Origin: Dendronephthya gigantea
Taxonomy: Eukaryota > Cnidaria > Anthozoa > Malacalcyonacea > Nephtheidae
Length of the DNA stretch: 64,000 nt
Reading direction: 5' to 3'
Assembly: GCF_004324835.1 (NCBI RefSeq)
Contig: NW_021163139.1
Coordinates: 372,001-436,000 of the forward strand
Part shown: positions 41,393 to 54,200 of the stretch, in pieces
Numbering within the stretch: the first letter of the stretch is position 1
How the letters are laid out: each line of letters opens with the position of its first letter
Notes under the pieces: model-generated
Told to the model about the DNA's origin: nothing
Database searches by the model: none
Seen by the model: only the letters and a program-made list of their open reading frames with translations
Position numbers and translations under genes: made by a program

Positions 41393-44300
41393 TTACGACT
41401 TAAATAATTCTTCATCTAGTTTTAACATGTTCGCTATCGACGCGGATATCAATTTCTCGTTCTCCGGAGTGTCTTCTTTCTAGAGGAAAATAATGGGTAT
41501 TTTCAATATATGACGGGGTAAAAGTAGACTGTTCATTCACGTTGGGTGAGGGGTCCGGTCCTACCTCTTTCCCCACGTTACCTCGTGATGATCCATATTA
41601 TATCGATACTTACGGCCAATCGAAGAAGGATTAAATCACTTATTTTCTTCACTTCTTTTTGTCGCGACAACACTTGCATTTCTTTCCTTTTTAAGAAGCA
41701 AGAAAAATATCAAAGATTCATCACCATGGGTGATGGCGCTCGTGCAATGGTACTCTCGTAATCAAGGGAAACAATAAACAAACTGATGAAAAAAAGAGAA
41801 TTTTTTCCATACTTTTTGAATTCCTCTCTGTCCTTCCTCTGTTGCCGTCCAAAAACCGCTCTTTCATTTGACATTTGATCTAGCAAGCTTGAGAAGGAAC
41901 TAAATTAATATTTACATGACGTTCAGAGAAAGAAAAAGGACGAGTATTTTACCATTGTATTTGCCTCTCAAGGTTGTGAGAAGATTTCAGCGACTCTTTG
42001 ATGACATCACTATACGTTGGCGCATTTATACTGAAACCATCAAGAAAAATACTTGACAAAGAAAGGCGCATTTCAATCCCACCCCTTGACAATTTTTCGT
42101 AGAGTATCTGACTGGCTACGTTTGCCTACACTCTAAGTAAAGGATACGGGGGTAGTTTGTCGATTTCTGTCCTTTGTACGAGGATTGAGGTCCCGGAATC
42201 TTTCGCAAGCCGCTTGTTCTGAAGGAAATGCTTCACCAACGGACTTTGGCCATGAAGATCAAAAACAACCTTTTGGAATTCCGGGCCTTTTCCCGCATGA
42301 CAAGACTGTGAAAAGAAGAATTACGTTTAATTCTATTCAAGAAACTAAATAACTTGAGTTGAACTCACATCTCCGAGCTTCCAGGTCAGTCATTTTTCGG
42401 CTAATACGACCATGGTCGTATTCGTCATTTTCCGGCAAATACGACCATGGTACGACCATGGTCGTATTCGTCATTTTCCGGCCAATACGACCATGGTCGT
42501 ATTCGTCATTTTCCGGCAAATACGACCATGATACGACCATGGTCGTATTCGTCATTTTCCGGCCAATGTCGTATTCGTCATTTTCCGGCCAATACGACCA
42601 TGGTCGTATTCGTCATTTTCCGGCAAATACGACCATGATACGACCATGGTCGTATTCGTCATTTTCCGGCCAATGTCGTATTCGTCATTTTCCGGCCAAT
42701 ACGACCATGGTCGTATTCGTCATTTTCCGGCAAATACGACCATGATACGACCATGGTCGTATTCGTCATTTTCCGGCCAATGTCGTATTCGTCATTTTCC
42801 GGCCAATACGACCATGGTCGTATTCGTCATTTTCCGGCAAATACGACCATGATACGACCATGGTCGTATTCGTCATTTTCCGGCCAATGTCGTATTCGTC
42901 ATTTTCCGGCCAATACGACCATGGTCGTATTCGTCATTTTCCGGCAAATACGACCATGATACGACCATGGTCGTATTCGTCATTTTCCGGCAAATACGAC
43001 CATGATACGACCATGGTCGTATTCGTCATTTTCCGGCCAATACGACCATGGTCGTATTCGTCATTTTCCGGCCAATACGACCATGATACGACCATGGTCG
43101 TATTCGTCATTTTTCGGCCAATACGACCATGGTCGTATTCGTCATTTTCCAGCAAATACGACCATGGTCGTATTCGTCATTTTCCGGCCAATACGACCAT
43201 GATACGACCATGGTTGTATTCGTCATTTTGCATTCATCATGGTTGTACACCAGAGCTCATAGAGAACCCGGTAGCTGAATTATTTCACCACAAATGTCCC
43301 TATGAGACCCTCAGACAGCCCCTGAAACCCTGAGTAAGCCTCTTTACCTCGCGTTTTCTTGAATTTCTCAGCAACGACGAATCACCTGTATTTGTTGACT
43401 GAAAGGAGTTAGAAATATTTAATTTAGGATCAGAATGTGTTTCATTTCTCTCAACCAATTTCTCCCCTGGTTGGACTGCCTCTAGTCGGCTAAAACTCAT
43501 CCTGAGCGATGATCTTTTATTCGAGGTAACCGTTTCGTTATTGGCCGTGACGTTCTCGTCACTCTCGTTTATACGATGTATACTCCTGAGAGATGATTTC
43601 TTCTTTGCAACTTGTTCTTCAGAGACAGGCACAGCTGTCAGCTCATCTGCGAACGACCTACGACCGTAAACTCTCGACATTCTCCGTCCTCGCTCGGGCT
43701 TTCCGACTTGTGAAGGATGATTCATACTTTGAACGGATTCCGAGCCGAATAAACCCAGAGCGAATTCTAAAAAAAAGCGGGAAAAGTTTTGGGTTCGATG
43801 GTGCGCTAAATACTGACACTTAGAGCGAGAAAAATTATACATAAGTTGCTCTCAATTGAGTATATCATTTTGAAATACCATTCTGTCGTTTGAAACTATG
43901 AATTTTGGCTTTAAAAACGGAGGTTTAACATGAGTTTATTTCAACTCTTCTCCAAACATGAGCGTTACCTTTTGAGACATTTTTTTGAATCTCTTCCTCT
44001 TTGTTCATGCCTTCTGGTTCAAGAGATGCCAGAGGCCATTTCTCCCAAACACGCCGAATAGGCCGCGTTCCTAAACCAATGAATGAAAATAAGTTAGTTT
44101 AGGTTTCCTTCTGTAGTAACACTGGATCAATAAGAGATGATTCTTACTAGACCTCTAGAAAGAACAGTTTAGAACTGATAGAGCTATCCAGTATAAATAA
44201 AGTTAGTTTAGTTTAGGTTTCCTCCTGTAGTAACACTGGACCAATAAGAGATGATCCTTACTGGACCTCTAGGAAGAGCAGTTTAGAACTGATAGAGCTA

Positions 44301-47300
44301 TCCAGTATAAATAAAGTTAGTTTAGTTTAGGTTTCCTCCTGTAGTAACACTGGACCAATAAGAGATGATCCTTACTGGACCTCTAGGAATTAAGAGCAGT
44401 TTAGAACTGATAGAGCTATCCAGTATAAATAAAGTTAGTTTAGTTTAGGTTTCCTCCAGTAGCAACACTGGATCAATAAGAGATGATCCTTACTGGACCT
44501 CTAGAAAGAACAGTCATAGAACTGATAGAGCTATCGAGTATAAATAAAGTTAGTTTAGTTTAGGTTTCCTCCTGTAGAAACACTGGATCAATAAGAGATG
44601 ATATTCAGACCTTTTCTAATACTTTGGCTAATGCAGTAAATTATTACGCTTACCCACAATCCACAGGAATATAACATCGGCAAGATCTTGTTTGAAACGA
44701 TCGTCAAACTGCCGGTAGGAAGTCGGAAATGCTCGACAAAATACGGTGTAAACCGCTTGAGATACCAGAGACGGAAAACGCTTGAAGAATGCCTCACGAT
44801 GAATATTTTCAGAGCCACTTATGATAAGGTTGACGTAATTGCACGCTACGCGAGAGAACAGCTGACTTTGCACCTCGGGACACGACTGAAATAAAAATCG
44901 ATTTTTTTACATGAATCTCCTGGCAATCGGGCGACTTGACGGTCAATCGCTAAACAATTCTCTGGCATCGTAGATCGGTCCTCAAACAGGTTAATAAATA
45001 AAAGATTTGCAATTAACAATACCTGATACTTTTCAATAAAGAACCACCAAAAAATGTCCTGCAAAAACCGAAAATAAAGTTTAAGAATTCTTAGAAATGC
45101 ACAGCTTTTTTTACCAGTGATTTTGAGATGAAGATGTTTAAGCTGAAGAAAAAACACGAATCAGCACTGGAGTTTCTAAGAATACCTGAACAATGGCTTG
45201 AGATGGAGAGCTGTGAAACATTCTTTTAAATTCTTTTCTAAAACTGGGCTGGGAAAAAGAGAAAATAGAAAAGTCGATTAGTTTTCAGTTATATATGCAG
45301 TAGCGTAGCCAGTCTGTCAATCTGTCCCGCTATGCTAGTATTTTGGTGTTCACTGACTGTGAAAACAATAGATTTCTAAAGACAAGAATAATTATAACTC
45401 GAAATTTACATAGCGGGACAAAATCGTCAGGCTGGCTACGCCACTGGTTATATGATTGTTGGAAAAAAAACACACGAAAAAACAGCGAACATCAAAACAT
45501 GTTCTGCGAAGTGTTTACTTTACAAAAGGAAAATTATCTCCAAATATTGCAAGGTTTGTGCACGCTGACAAATTTCTCTGGTGAGTCAGTGAGTGGTGCT
45601 GTAGTTGACAAAATAGACTTACTTTCTTCAGCAAATCTTCCTGAGCGCGGGTAACGATGTCTAAAACATGTTTCGTTGACAGAGAGGCCGGTAACGGAGT
45701 CAGTTCGTCTTTATTGAACCCGGGAAAAGTGTGTAACTAAAAAATGTTGCATCATTTTGTCATCAAGAAATATGAATTGCATGATAACTGCCTTTCAGCA
45801 AGTTTGCTTTCAAGCATAGACTAGTCGCAATTAATTTCGATTTTCTGGTGAGAAATTCCGAGATCCAAAGCAACAATCATATTTGCAACAATCATGTCAC
45901 AGATAAAACTACATGTTTGTGAAAGTAAAACTTTGCAATGCACTACACCATACCTCTACCAGCATGGGCCTTTTAGAAACGGCTGTTGTTGGGTTATTGT
46001 GAACCTAAAAAGTTTGATATCATATCAATCTTTTGTTTGGCAAACAATACAAAACCCATCATATATTTATCTCCACATGCAGTACCTTGGTTAATAGTTT
46101 CTTCTTGTACCGATTTTCAGCAAGTTTTGTCTCTTCTTCGCCAACATGAAGAGGATTTCCATTTTTAGCCATGACTTGAAAGTTAGAATATAAAATGATA
46201 GATTATACTTAAACCTTTGATGACTGGATTCAGTGGTATATATCTTCCTCATGGTAGGACATTACCAACTCACCAGTTCTCATTGAATAAACGCCTGCAA
46301 ACTTATTCACATCTTTCTTCGCTTTCTCTGCAATAAAAATTTGAGAAAATAATATCTCGACCATAAACCAGAAATGACTGAAATGATTTTCATGAACTAC
46401 AATGAAATTATCAAAGAACCAAAGCTGATATCAAGTTATCAACCTCTTGTTGAAACGTTGGATCTGCTTGCGACATTTTTTGGAAACCGGTAATCAATTT
46501 CAAGATTTCCAAAACCGAAAACGTTGTCGTTACTCGATGATGTTTGAACGTCTGCGTAACTGTCAATAACTAGTTCACTCTCTGGGCAGAATGAGGTCAA
46601 CTCTGTGTCCAAGCTGCTTATTTTCTTACTGATGGCATCGATGGAGTCCACTCTACCAGCTGGAGCTGTGATAAGTCAAGGAGTGTCAACTGTGGGAGGG
46701 TGAGAAGAATGAGGCTGAAGAGAGGATGATGAGAGATGAATGGGAATAAAGAAGGGGTGGGGGGAAAAATGGGGATAAAGTGGATGGAAGCATGTGGTAA
46801 GGGAGAGTGGTAGGTGTGAAAAGGAGATGTTGATAACTGCGAAAAGGGAGAAAAAAGTGGAGGGGAAATATGTGACAAAGGATAAAGAGAAGGTTGGGGC
46901 AAAAGTGATATGGAAGGAAAGATAAGAAAGTAAGGGCAGTCATAGGATATGGTATGGCTGCAAAATACTATGCCATTTTCTTGCACAAATTCCACAGAAA
47001 ATCGTTAAATATAGAGAAGACGGTGTCACTTTCTAATTACTTCAAATATACATTTATACTAAAACAGCAAATATAAAACGTTTCGTCATCCAATGTGTTA
47101 CAAATGCGGGTTATATACTGAACTTTCATTTCACAAAGCCTCCAATATTAATAATTTTGCAAAGACAGAACAATTATCGTCTTAGTAGGATTTACGATCA
47201 AAGTTCAATACGCGATGCAACAGCCAATTACTTCTAAAGTAAAAAAATACACAACTCATATTTTATTAAAACGCAATCAAGATCAAAGGAAATGAGAAGG

Positions 47301-47381
47301 AAATAAGAGGATACATGACAATGATTGGCTTCTCTCGTCAAAATCATCAACTAAACCATTCAAATTGAACGAATGAGACAT
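41393..47381 (-). CDS. FAM227: FAM227 family protein (FWWh domain), cilium/sperm-associated
   Basis: Fifteen exons: 47315-47381, 46444-46665, 46274-46327, 46086-46174, 45623-45736, 45186-45248, 45023-45058, 44654-44885, 43969-44070, 43348-43766, 42148-42305, 41953-42030, 41813-41887, 41614-41686, 41393-41479; phases join, 622 residues. The family core is in exons 5-8: TFPGFNKDEL, DIFWWFFIEKYQ (the FWWh motif), FFKRFPSLVSQAVY, FCRAFPTSYRQFDD, FKQDLADVIFLWIV. Exon 11 holds the second conserved region (FDLHGQSPLVKHFL, ILVQRTEI). The C-terminus is charged and helical. The molecular function is unknown; vertebrate FAM227 genes are mainly testis or ciliated-cell expressed. Gene neighbours (CBY1, TOMM22, CK1) argue for FAM227A. 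The start is supported by an X-box 66 bp upstream, and the N-terminal exons 1-3 are the least certain. Introns hold a satellite, a repeat array and a MITE. Confidence 0.85.
42386..43229 (+). repeat. Palindromic satellite in FAM227 intron 10
   Basis: About 25 units built on the palindrome TACGACCATGGTCGTA followed by TTCGTCATTTTCCGGC. From about 42540 to 42970 the units are organised in a 107-bp higher-order repeat (identical starts at 42646, 42753 and 42860). The array nearly fills the 1.04-kb intron. Long frames on both strands across it are by-products. Confidence 0.95.
44089..44604 (+). repeat. 114-bp repeat array filling FAM227 intron 8
   Basis: About 4.5 units; GGTTTCCTCC begins copies near 44102, 44216, 44330 and 44449, so the period is 114 (119 where 5 bases are inserted). 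The array starts 18 bp from exon 9 and ends about 50 bp from exon 8 of a 583-bp intron. Confidence 0.92.
45298..45446. mobile_element. hAT-type MITE in FAM227 intron 5, ~149 bp
   Basis: Ends CAGTAGCGTAGCCAG and (reverse complement) CAGTGGCGTAGCCAG, continuing as ~38-bp imperfect terminal inverted repeats that include TGTCCCGCTATG. CAGTGGCGTAGC is a common terminal sequence of hAT-like MITEs. Flanking 8-mers TATATATG and GTTATATG agree at 6 of 8 positions, consistent with an old target-site duplication. There is no coding capacity. Confidence 0.75.
46685..46935 (+). repeat. Purine-rich tract in FAM227 intron 1
   Basis: About 250 bp of mostly A/G sequence with loose GGGATAAAG and GAGAGTGG repeats. 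The minus-strand frames over it (rich in Ser, Pro, Phe and Leu) are composition artefacts. Confidence 0.65.
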
Positions 47382-47446
47382 TTTTTTTAATATATTCTGG
47401 TTTCTTGTTCATTTTTAATCCGCCATATTGATATCCTAATCAAGCT

Positions 47447-47459
47447 GTTGCCTGGCAAC
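47447..47459. promoter_or_regulatory. X-box (RFX-binding palindrome) upstream of FAM227
   Basis: GTTGCCTGGCAAC, a perfect match to the X-box pattern (GTTRCC-N-GGYAAC), 66 bp upstream of the FAM227 ATG at 47381. This is the usual distance for direct RFX targets among ciliary genes. A YY1-like CCGCCAT lies between it and the ATG, near 47421. Confidence 0.75.
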
Positions 47460-48201
47460 GTGAGGTTCTGAACACGGGAATTATGCTAATTTCAGACAGT
47501 GACTGGGAAACTAGAACCTCCCTGCGTTCAAAAACTCTGGCGATTTAATAGTTCAATTTAGCTAAACTAGAAGATCTCGAGATCATAAGAACGTATACCT
47601 TGATTTAGAGTCATTGTACATTTGCTGATAGACTTAAATACAAAAATAGGTTTCGTTAAAATATTGTATACAAAACTATTTTAATTTAATCATTACGACT
47701 TATTGCTTAGTGGTCACTAGAGTATAAAGCGTAGCTTTCTAGACTCACTTAAGAGAGTTAAATAATGTTTGCGAGCGTTTTATAGCTATAGGTAAGATCC
47801 ATAATAAATATTCATTCCAGATGTTATAATTGCGTCTGTTAAGTATAAGCCAAATTTTAACTATATATAATTTATATTCAACATAATCTGTGTATAAAAC
47901 TATAAAATTTCGATCCCCCATGCACGAGTAAGATTTGAGATTTGTTGGCAAAATGATTTTAGATGATTAGCTGAATTGAAAAAAAAATATTAAGATCATC
48001 GCTAGGCGTTTACCAAACCCAAATCACGAGAGAGAGAGAGATCGGTTAAAATATTGCTATTTCGATAAGTGCCGATGTTCGTAAGTTCTAATCTTCGAAG
48101 GTTTAGGTAGAAAATGCTATGGTTGATAGCTGCATGGCTTCCGCGCTTCAAATCCTCGGGCATATTGAATCTGCATTAGCAGTTTTACTTCAGACCTCCG
48201 G
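47460..48201. other. Interval between FAM227 and the RADIL 3' end
   Basis: AT-rich with no exon. It includes a short GA microsatellite near 48028-48039. It probably contains the RADIL 3' UTR. Confidence 0.45.
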
Positions 48202-51200
48202 CTAACACGTTGAGGCAGTGATCTTCATGGCGACACTCTGATCTGATTTCGCGACAAGAAATGTCAAGTGATTACCAGCATTTCGAATTAACTTCATGGC
48301 ACTAGCAGATAATGAAAACATACTTTGTTTTAGCTATTGAAAGAGAAACTAAAATGTGCAAACAGTCCATTCATTTGATAATCCGTTCAACTTATTTGAG
48401 TTAAAAAATACCTCTGGTAATCTGCCCCCACTAAACTGGTGCCATTTACTGCGAGAATTCGGTCGCCCAGTTTCAAACGGCCATCCTGCGATTGTAAGAA
48501 ATATCATGAGAATTGAAAGCATTGTATCACATTTTTATGCATTCAATAATTAATCTCACAACAGCCTATAGAAATAGTTAGCACATTGATAAAAGAAAAC
48601 AGAGTTGCATGGGAGTTGACAAGCGAGAGTTTGTTTGTATGAGAGTTTCATCAACTGTCATGTTCTGGTCAAACGAGAACAAGAGTTGCATGAGAGTTGA
48701 TGAGAGTTGACAAGCGAGAGTTTGTATGAGAGTTTCATCAACAGTCATGTCCTGGTCAAACGAGAACAAGAGTTGCATGAGAGACTCATCAATTGTCAGT
48801 ATATCAGGTAAGTCAACCTTATTTTACCTGGGAATATATGAGTAAACAAGGTTATATATTATTCGTACCTTTGCTGCGGGTCCTGTTGCAACCAATGTCC
48901 GGACATAGATTCCGTTGGACTTCAATGGCGTGTACTAGAAATAAATAATATGATAGTACAGGAATTTCTCGACGCTTCTTCCTCACAGTTGTTCTTCCCA
49001 AGACGGTCAACTTGAGCTATAAATAAGGCACAGAGAGCCAGGGAAAGAAATCTTACCAAGCCATCGATGAGGCCAACTCCTATTCCCGTATCACCTTTGT
49101 TTAGCTCGACAACGAACACGTCATCTTGCGCATCGCTTCCTCGGCGATAATATTCTTCATCTAAAGCGCCCTCGGATTGGTTGGATTGTACCTCAAATTC
49201 CGGTTTCTGGCCCGCGTCGCGGGATCTCCGAGCTTTTTTAGAAGTCCTGCTGGGATGCGCTATGTCGCCCCAGGAAGCACTCTTTGATATACCATTTACT
49301 GGAAGATATGATGATGATATCAGTTCAAAACTGTTCTTTCTAGAAGTCCAGTAAGGATCATCTCTTATTGACGTAGTGTTACTACAGGAGAAAACCTAAA
49401 CTAAACTAACTTTATTTATACTTGATAGCTCTATCAGTTCTAAACTGTTCTTCCTAGAGGTCCAGTAAGGATCATCTCTTATTGATCCAGTGTTACTACA
49501 GGAGAAAACCTAAACTAAACTAACTTTATTTATACTTGATAGCTCTATCAGTTCTAAACTGTTCTTCCTAGAGGTCCAGTAAGGATCATCTCTTATTGAT
49601 CCAGTGTTACTACAGGAGGAAACCTAACCTAAACTAACTTTATTTATACTGGATAGCTCTATCAGTTCTAAACTGTTCTTCCTAGAGGTCCAGTAAGGAT
49701 CATCTCTTATTGATCCAGTGTTACTACAGGAGGAAACCTAAACAAACATTAGCTATACTGGAAACTCAGACGGTCGTGTTGTGTTTACTGCACAAAAGAA
49801 GCCTAGTATTAGCGTACCGTGATTTTTTAAACGGTTGCTCAGGCGGTTAGGATCAACGTTGTTTAAAGTCGGATCGCTTGAGCTGAACGTATTCACGAGC
49901 TTCTTCGGGCTCGCGGTCAACGAGGTCGGTGGACTGGACTTGGCTGAGGACAAAGGCGTTGAATGTCGAGAGGTACCATCCGAATCAGGGGCCTGGATCA
50001 GCACTTGTGGTTGCCTTGGGGTAGATGTTAGCAGTTGGGGATCTTTTCCAGACCCAAAGCTCGCTTTGAGGTTATCAAGAGTTTCTTTTACAACCGGGTG
50101 AGGGGAATCGGATTCAAGGTCGAGTAGATAGTCGGAGGTTGGAAACAAGAAAGGTGGGTGGGTTGAGAAGCTTTCTAATATTTCCTCTAAAACAATCGAT
50201 AATATTTCATTTTTAAAGTATCTTTTCTACTTTTCTAAAGTGAAACATGTTTCTCAAAAGGCAATTGTATATCTACAACGCACGATAGAAGTTCTTACCG
50301 TCCTTGAGCGCGGAGTCAACTTCGTCGGGTATTGGACGCCACTCGGCAGGTCGTGACTTGCCGGCACCGACTTGATACTCGGTGAGGATTTTGTGTAGTT
50401 GAGCGGCGTTTAATACAGGGAAATCGTGACGCAGACTTTGCCAGGTGGCCTGAAAAATCAACGATCAGATGTATCTCAGAAATCATGCGTGGGAATTAAT
50501 AACAAGTGTATTGAGCCCAGAAAGGTATTGTGAGGACAAGAAGCTCTTGTGCTGAAGGGTGTGAAGCTGGGAGGGTGAGGGAGGAGGTGACCCCTAACCC
50601 CTCCCCCCTTACCTGCAGTAACTGTACTTTGGGCGTGGCTAAAACATCAGCGGCAGACGAAAGTTTTCTCAAGTAGTCGGCGGCTTCTTCTTGGAGCCCA
50701 ACATCTAAAGCCCATCCTTCCAACAAATCCAGATTGCCACGAATCTGTGCGCCTTTTGCCCAGCGGTAGAACTTCCCACCGGCACCGCGGTCCATGAGCG
50801 TGTTGAAGAGCGAGGCGTTCGTGAAGAAAAACAGATACGCGAAAAGTTGACGCACGATTTGATGGTGGACGTGAAACGACGTGATAAGGTCGTAGACCGT
50901 TTGAAATATTTGAACAACGATCTCGGCGCCCTCCAGTTCATCTCCATCCCTGCCTTCGTCATCTTCCAGTTTTTGAAAAGGATTTGTGTCCAAAATGAGC
51001 GGCAAAGCAACGTAAAGCACCTTAAAGATAAAGTTTTTATTCAGATAAGCAAAATTGAAGATCACGCGAAGAAAAACAAATCCTCACGAGGACAAAATAA
51101 ATGTTCACGTGAAGATTGTGTAGATCCGACGCATGGGAAAAACCTACCTTCGTAAGATGATACACGGTTTGCTGAAAGGTAAACATGGCGACTTCTTCCA

Positions 51201-54200
51201 AGACATTCAACAGTTCCTCGTCGGCGTTAGCTAGAGCTTCTTCCTCTGGATCGTTAGACGCGCTATTCACGTGAAACGTGCCTGGTAGATACGTGGACAG
51301 GTTGTCTTGGAGGAAATGTAGCATCTCCAAAGCATTACTCATCCAGAACAATATCTGTTTGAGGTCAGGAATAATTTCATTCAAGGACTTCAGAGGGTCG
51401 ATTTCACTAAAAAAATGAGAAAATAAAAATATATTATATAAAATAGCTCTAGAGACCTACAGAGACCTACAGTGTTGTATTGAAATTGTTAATAATATTT
51501 TAAGTTGGGAATACGGACCCTTCTACATTAGTTTCTGTGATCCCTTTTGTCTTTTCCTGAAAAAGAAAGAATCATTCGTGACAACGCTAAAGATACAACG
51601 AATACAAAACTATAAATGAGTTAATTAAGTAATTCAGATTTCCTCCTGCAATAACACTGGATCAATAAGAGATGATCTCTAGAAAGTACAGTTTAGAACT
51701 GATAGAGCTATCCAGCATAAATAAAGTTACTTTAGTTTAGGTTTCCTCCTGTAGTAACACTGGATCAATAAGAGATGATCCTTACTGCACCTCTAGCAAG
51801 AACAGTTTAGAACTGATAGAGCTATCCATGGTAAACTTAACTAGTGACTCACCCAAGCCACACCCTGTATCAAGTTCGTTACTTTCAAAATCAATCTTCG
51901 CGTATCGACGTCAGTATGATTAAACGCGGAGAATTCTATGGCAAGAATAAAGAGATACGACGCAACCAGCTCAAAATCATCCTCGTGGGCTGGCTCACAA
52001 ATGGTTACCAAATATTCCAATAATTTGTCTTCGTCTTCCAACTCGTAGGACAAGCTCAGTCGCTTCGGATTCCTGGCAACCTGTTGCATTTGAATGACCT
52101 GCGCCTTCCCATGCGCGCTTGCGTGATGGCCGTTCCCAGCCGCGCCGGGAAGCCAGTCGAGGATAAGGTTCGAATCTATGATCCTAAGTGGATCTTTGTA
52201 GAGAAACACGTAGTGAGAACCAATCTGTAAAAGGTCGCCTGGAGTTAAGAGGATCGCTTCAGTGATGGTCATTCCGTTTACCAACACCTCGCAATTTGGA
52301 AACGGCTCAATAAAAACATTCTCCAAGACACCTTCCTCAGACTCAGCGACGCTCTCGTTGTCTGCAGGGAATTTTTTAAAGATCTGACAGTGTTGTGTCT
52401 GTAGATCATCGCTGTATAGCGGAATATCGGGGTGTTTTTTACCAATGGTTGGCCGACCTATCACCATTGTTTCCTCGTCTAGACGATGAAGAAGATAGTC
52501 CTCAGCGATCCCGCTTCCCCGAATTAGCAGCAAATAAGGGACTTCAATTGCAGTGCTCACATTGAAAGTAAGGTTCGAATGGCTAATGCTGCCGTCATCG
52601 ACGCGCGAGCGCTGGGGCGAATCAAAGGCCCCCGATTCGCTACCTTCAGATGTGGTACTAATGCTTGGCTGTTTCCGAAGTAACGCTATATCTGGCGGTT
52701 GACTCACGATTGTCGCCTTCTTACGGGCGATTCCGTTGTTTGCCGAGCCAGCCCCGGCGCCATCTACAGCATCTACGGCACTAGCCTTCCGATGAAGTTC
52801 GAACCTTCGCGAACGATTACCAGACGGTTGCCATAGCGACTGAAGCACCAATGGGTGCTCCTTTTCACCAACCACCCTGGCGTACTCAGTTACCCAACGC
52901 ATTTGCGTTTCTTTCTCAGTGGAAACCTTCCGAAAATACCCAACTACATCGCAAAGCACAAACTCCTCCGGATCTGCCGAATCAAGCTTATATTTTCCCA
53001 AGGCCTGCCTGACAATCGAATCCGCATCGGAATTTGTCGTGGCCTTTACGCTCTTATAGTTCGAATCCTGTGAAATCCCTGAGCCGAAAACTTTAAGCAC
53101 TCCAGGGACCATGTGATTCGTTGAGAGCTCAGAGCCTCGCTCGAGAGTGCGATTTTTTTTAGGAAGTTTCAAGACTGCTCCCAGAGAACGTCCCTTCGTC
53201 CTGTGAGCTTGGTTCTTTTTAGGCTTAGGAGAGTTTTGAGCCTTCTTGTCGTAGACAGCTCCAGCGGTCATTTTAATGCTTTTATCGCGGCCAGCGTACA
53301 TGAAATCGTAAACTCCGCCGCTAAGCGGTCGATCGCGCTTTTCAATCCTTCCTCCGTCCGGTCGCAACAAAACATCCGCGTTTAGTTTACCGTTTGTCGC
53401 GGGGTTTGCCTCATTCGGGACATCTGTGGCCAGCTTCTCGTCTTTATTGATACGCAGAATGAAGCGTATTGGTTTAGTTGCATTGAGAGCAATAACCAAA
53501 GGCCACTCGGTTTGATCCAAACAGATTTCATCTAAAATAGAATAAAGAAGCTTGTTAAATCACTGGGTAAGAGTACGTAGTTCCGGCAGCGAAAAACAGA
53601 CGTCCGTATTTAAATATTCTCATTCGTATTCGCCAAGTGCGAGACAGAAATAGCGTTCTTGTGGGTGCGATGAGAGGTTTCATTTTCAATGAATATGGCA
53701 GAATTAAACGTCGGGCGTTTAAAATCAGCCTGCAGTTCGCTTGGAAATATATACGATCATGAATTGTTGATTGAGAATTGAGATCTTACAAGATGTATAT
53801 CAAGTGGAACCGACTTCTGTTCGTCTGGAATAGGCCGATGCTGTCAAAATGCGCAAATCGATCTTAGGTAAGTTGTCGGCTTCGATTCAAACGTACGTCG
53901 ATGATATCCGAAATCTACGCTGTAAACGTCAGCGTGACGACATAATCAACTCTCGACATTTGTCCCGTTAACATCGAACAACAGCCAAAACCGTCCCGAC
54001 AAATCGTATAAGTTAAAACGCAAGTAATTTAACCACTATTTTCTGGCAGATCGTAAGAATTCTTCAACTGACTTGGGGCAATAATTGAACAATATTTCAG
54101 CCCTTAGCACGGCGCGAAATCTTTCAAAAAAACTTTCGTGACAGCAGAGTTAGACTAGGATGTACTTTTTTCCTTTAGGGAGACAAAAAAAAGGTTACTA

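Noticed and set aside
42337-43333. Several overlapping open frames of 63-157 residues on both strands
   Set aside because: They are translations of the palindromic satellite in FAM227 intron 10, not genes.
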